Below, one piece after another: positions 22,370 through 24,698 of a stretch of 24,698 nt of DNA. The stretch lies in NCBI GenBank assembly GCA_946482655.1, contig CAMLSA010000046.1, forward strand, positions 1 to 24,698, read 5' to 3'. A model generated the notes under the pieces. The model had not been told where the DNA came from. It was given only the letters and a program-made list of their open reading frames with translations, and made no database searches. A program made the position numbers and the translations under genes. Position 1 is the first letter of the stretch; each line of letters opens with the position of its first letter. The stretch is from an uncultured Sphingomonas sp. (lineage in GTDB: Bacteria > Pseudomonadota > Alphaproteobacteria > Sphingomonadales > Sphingomonadaceae).

Positions 22370-24013
22370 CTACGATGCCCGCTTTCGCTTGCCCTGGCGC
22401 ATCGACATCTCCCCGGCCACCGTGCTGGGCGACGCCGTGTTGAGCAGTCCCCGCTCCGCCAGCAGGGCGCGGGTGGCGCGAGCCGGGATCGGGCGGCCGA
22501 AATGCCAGCCCTGGCCCATAGCGCAGCCGAAACCGTTGAGCATCATGTGGATCTCCTCGGTTTCGACCCCTTCGGCCATCGCCGCGATGCCGAGGCTGTC
22601 GGCCAGCGCGATGATCATCTGGACCAGCGCCGCAGCCTTCGGATCGCTCGCCATCCGCATCACGAAGCTGCGATCGATCTTGATCCTGTCCAACGGCAGT
22701 GCGCGCAAATGGGTCAGGCTCGAATAGCCGGAGCCGAAATCGTCGAGCGCGACGCGCACGCCCTGGTTCTTAAGGCTGTTGACGATCGCGTTGGCCAAGC
22801 CGAAATTCTCGAACAGGGCAGCCTCGGTGATCTCGATCTCGAGGCGCTCGGCGGGGAAGTTCATCTCGGTCAGCAGCTTGACGATCTTCTGCGCCAGCCA
22901 GGGATCGCGCATCTGCGCGGCGCTGACATTGACGCTCAGCAGCAGCGTGGGATCCCATTGGCGCGCCTCCTCGAGCGCCGTGCGCATCACCGACATCGAC
23001 AGCTCGCCGATCAGCCCGGCCTCCTCGGCAACCGGGATGAACAGCGACGGTTCGATGAGGCCGCGTTCGGGATGTTCCCAACGCGCGAGCATCTCGAAGC
23101 CGAGCAGCCGGTGAGTGGCGAGGTCGATCTGCTGTTCGAACCAGGGGACGATCTGACCGGTGGGAATGCCGGCGCGCAGCCCGAGCTCGAGCTCGTTGCG
23201 CAATTCGAGCTCGCGCTCCATGCTCGCGTCGAACCAGGCGCGCTGGTTCCGCCCCGCCCGCTTGGCGGCGTAGAGGGCGATGTCCGATCGCCGCATCAGC
23301 GTGTCGATCGTGCGGCAGCCAGCCTCGGTGCGCGCGATCCCCATCGACGCGCCGATATGGGCGACGACTCCGTCGATCAGGAAGGGCTCCGCCATTCGCG
23401 CGATGATCGCATCGGCGATGCTGTCGACCACGCCCGGCGTGATCGGATCGAACTGAAAGGCGCAGGCGAATTCGTCGCCGCCGAGGCGCGCGGTGATCGC
23501 GCCGTCCGGCAGCGGCGTGGTGATCGCCTCGCTGGCGGCGCGCAGCAGCTGGTCGCCGGCGATATGGCCATGCAGGTCGTTGACCGACTTGAAATGGTCG
23601 AGGTCGATCATCAGCATCGCGATCGCCCGGCCGCGGTTCAGCGCCGCCTCGATCAACCGCGCGCCGCCCTCGCCGAGCGCGCGGCGGTTGAACAGGCCGG
23701 TGAGGGGATCGCTGGTGGCGAGTTCGCTGGCGCGCACCTCGGCGGCGCGGCGCAGACCGACCTCGGCCTTGAGCGCGCGGTAGCGGCGCCAGCCGAGCAT
23801 CGACAGCGCGATGTTGAGCAGCAGCACGGACACCGTCAGATTGTCGTTGACCGACAGCCCTACGCTCCAGGAGCGGTAGAGCGAGCTGGCGACCGTCCAG
23901 CTCGACATGATCACCAGCAGGGTCGCGGCGATGCTGATGCCGGCGGTCAACAGGTCACGCCGATCTTCGGGCGGGCCGGGATGCGCGCCCTCCTTGATCG
24001 TCACGCCCTCCAT
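22370..24013 (-). CDS. Membrane-bound GGDEF-EAL protein (cyclic di-GMP turnover)
   Basis: 547 residues from ATG 24013, with a GGAGAAG-type ribosome site; a GTG at 24043 is less likely. Two N-terminal spans (about residues 21-45 and 59-75) flank a short loop, so little periplasmic sensing domain exists. The GGDEF domain (about 100-265) has ARLGGDEFACAF with an intact active site but no RxxD inhibitory site before it. The EAL domain (about 285-530) has EML in place of EAL, ITEAALFEN, ALDDFGSGYSSLTHL, IKIDRSFV and AEGVETEE. The catalytic acids are present, so phosphodiesterase activity is likely; whether the cyclase is active is open. It is divergent from aceA. Confidence 0.95.
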   Translation of the reverse strand: MEGVTIKEGAHPGPPEDRRDLLTAGISIAATLLVIMSSWTVASSLYRSWSVGLSVNDNLTVSVLLLNIALSMLGWRRYRALKAEVGLRRAAEVRASELATSDPLTGLFNRRALGEGGARLIEAALNRGRAIAMLMIDLDHFKSVNDLHGHIAGDQLLRAASEAITTPLPDGAITARLGGDEFACAFQFDPITPGVVDSIADAIIARMAEPFLIDGVVAHIGASMGIARTEAGCRTIDTLMRRSDIALYAAKRAGRNQRAWFDASMERELELRNELELGLRAGIPTGQIVPWFEQQIDLATHRLLGFEMLARWEHPERGLIEPSLFIPVAEEAGLIGELSMSVMRTALEEARQWDPTLLLSVNVSAAQMRDPWLAQKIVKLLTEMNFPAERLEIEITEAALFENFGLANAIVNSLKNQGVRVALDDFGSGYSSLTHLRALPLDRIKIDRSFVMRMASDPKAAALVQMIIALADSLGIAAMAEGVETEEIHMMLNGFGCAMGQGWHFGRPIPARATRALLAERGLLNTASPSTVAGEMSMRQGKRKRAS

Positions 24014-24049
24014 CGTCTTCTCCGTCCTCCAGCGAGCTGCCACGATAGG

Positions 24050-24083
24050 AAGTCCAGGTTGCCAAGAGTTTAATGCTGGACTT
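24050..24083. repeat. Inverted repeat, 8-bp arms
   Basis: AAGTCCAG (24050-24057) and CTGGACTT (24076-24083), with an 18-base spacer containing TTGCCAAGAGTTTAA. It is upstream of the GGDEF-EAL start (minus) and about 170 bases from aceA. Confidence 0.5.
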
Positions 24084-24109
24084 TCGGGAGAAATTTTGGT
24101 TGGTTCCTT

Positions 24110-24126
24110 TTGTAAGAAATTTACAA
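24110..24126. promoter_or_regulatory. Dyad TTGTAA-N5-TTACAA
   Basis: Perfect six-base arms, 17-bp site, in an AT-rich island between the divergent GGDEF-EAL and aceA genes. Size and symmetry fit a dimeric regulator. Confidence 0.5.
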
Positions 24127-24151
24127 GTTTTCAGACCGGGATAGCCTTAGC

Positions 24152-24177
24152 TTGACGGGTCAACCTTCTTTTTGACC
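24152..24177. promoter_or_regulatory. Cluster of three TTGACC-type half sites
   Basis: TTGAC-GG-GTCAA (24152-24163) followed by TTGACC (24172-24177), which pairs with GGTCAA (24158-24163). Alternating half sites suggest a binding site; TTGAC could also be a -35 element, but no matching -10 was found. Confidence 0.4.
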
Positions 24178-24210
24178 AAGACAGGGCTGACTTCGGGGGG
24201 GTTCGTGGTG

Positions 24211-24238
24211 TTGAGGCACATCATATTTGTTGCCTCAA
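24211..24238 (+). promoter_or_regulatory. Hairpin/operator touching the aceA ribosome site
   Basis: TTGAGGCA (24211-24218), 12 bases, TGCCTCAA (24231-24238). The arms are perfect. The right arm shares two bases with the Shine-Dalgarno AAGGAAAG (24237-24244). It could act as an RNA stem limiting translation or as an operator. Confidence 0.55.
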
Positions 24239-24250
24239 GGAAAGCGTGCC

Positions 24251-24698
24251 ATGACCTATCAGGACGATATCAATCAGACCCACCAGTTGATCCGCCGCTT
24301 CAACGGCACCTGGGACGGAATCGATGCCGAGGCGGTCGCCCGTATGCGGCTGCAGAACCGGTTCCGCACCGGCCTGGACATCGCCCGCTACACCGCCGCG
24401 ATCATGCGCCGCGACATGGCCGCCTATGACGCCGATCCGTCGCAATACACCCAGTCGCTCGGCTGCTGGCATGGCTTTATCGGCCAGCAGAAGATGATCT
24501 CGATCAAGAAGCATTTCGGCTCGACTGAACGCCGCTATCTTTATCTGTCGGGCTGGATGGTTGCGGCGCTGCGCTCCGAATTCGGTCCGCTGCCCGATCA
24601 GTCGATGCACGAGAAGACCAGCGTCCCCGCGCTGATCGAGGAACTCTACACCTTCCTGCGCCAGGCCGACGCCCGCGAGCTCGGCATGATGTTCCGCG
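24251..24698 (+). CDS. aceA: Isocitrate lyase (3' end outside window)
   Basis: 149 residues visible from ATG 24251, after AAGGAAAG. Splits isocitrate to glyoxylate and succinate in the glyoxylate shunt used for growth on acetate and fatty acids. The sequence matches the long (about 530-residue) proteobacterial type: MRLQNRFRTGLDIARYTAAI, SLGCWHGFIGQQKMISIKKH, RRYLYLSGWMVAALRSEFG, PLPDQSMHEKTSVPALIEEL and YTFLRQADARELGMMF. The catalytic KKCGH-type motif lies beyond the window edge. The upstream 237 bases carry several dyads, suggesting strong control. No regulator gene is adjacent; its neighbour is the divergent GGDEF-EAL gene. Confidence 0.96.
   Translation, partial: MTYQDDINQTHQLIRRFNGTWDGIDAEAVARMRLQNRFRTGLDIARYTAAIMRRDMAAYDADPSQYTQSLGCWHGFIGQQKMISIKKHFGSTERRYLYLSGWMVAALRSEFGPLPDQSMHEKTSVPALIEELYTFLRQADARELGMMFR

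Noticed and set aside
22502..24073. A 523-codon open frame on the plus strand opposite the GGDEF-EAL gene
   Set aside because: GC-rich coding DNA leaves the opposite strand free of stops. The translation is His/Arg/Gln-rich with no domain, while the minus-strand protein is unmistakable.

Overview
The window is about 24.7 kb of GC-rich, gene-dense chromosome from an alphaproteobacterium, most likely a sphingomonad (Sphingomonadales). This rests on codon use, a sigma-54-controlled psp locus next to pspF, a dapF-mtaB-ftsY-ispZ run, and a GGAAC-N16-CGTT promoter of the EcfG general-stress type. No rRNA, tRNA, CRISPR array, insertion sequence or prophage was seen. Most genes are housekeeping or envelope-stress genes.

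Layout. 1-2045: 3' two thirds of uvrA. 2065-2512: relic of an S9-family peptidase gene on the minus strand. 2550-3152: an SRAP (HMCES/YedK-type) abasic-site protein. 3163-3672: an unrecognised helical protein (minus). 3881-4363: exported DUF4142 protein. 4360-6108: DUF817 membrane protein downstream of a MoxR ATPase (minus). 6227-6904: unrecognised protein (minus). 7142-7672: J-domain protein. 7817-8158: single-domain response regulator with an EcfG-type promoter. 8248-9348: luciferase-like flavin oxidoreductase (minus). 9539-10498: type IB topoisomerase (minus). 10660-11507: sufE overlapping a gene for an exported SecD-P1-head-like protein (minus), with a repeat-like element on each side.

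11620-15666 is an extended phage-shock-protein (psp) locus. pspA, pspB, pspC and two more small membrane/coiled-coil genes lie on the minus strand. Divergent from them is pspF, which overlaps a family 25 glycosyltransferase gene by ATGA. The intergenic region holds a sigma-54 promoter, an 18-bp perfect palindrome over its -24 element, and an upstream dyad suited to PspF.

15794-24698: a PuuD-like membrane protein (minus), Fe/Mn superoxide dismutase (plus), a soluble chemoreceptor with a CBS-like N-terminus (minus), and the tightly overlapping operon dapF-mtaB-ftsY-ispZ (minus). Then come a GGDEF-EAL protein (minus) and, divergent from it, the 5' end of aceA (isocitrate lyase). The region between the last two is full of inverted repeats, one of which overlaps the aceA ribosome binding site.

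The best candidates for something not well described are the enlarged psp locus (three PspB-like proteins plus a coupled glycosyltransferase), the sufE/SecD-head gene pair, the EcfG-type promoter of the orphan response regulator, and the dyad-rich aceA leader. No clearly new multi-gene defence or mobile system was found.
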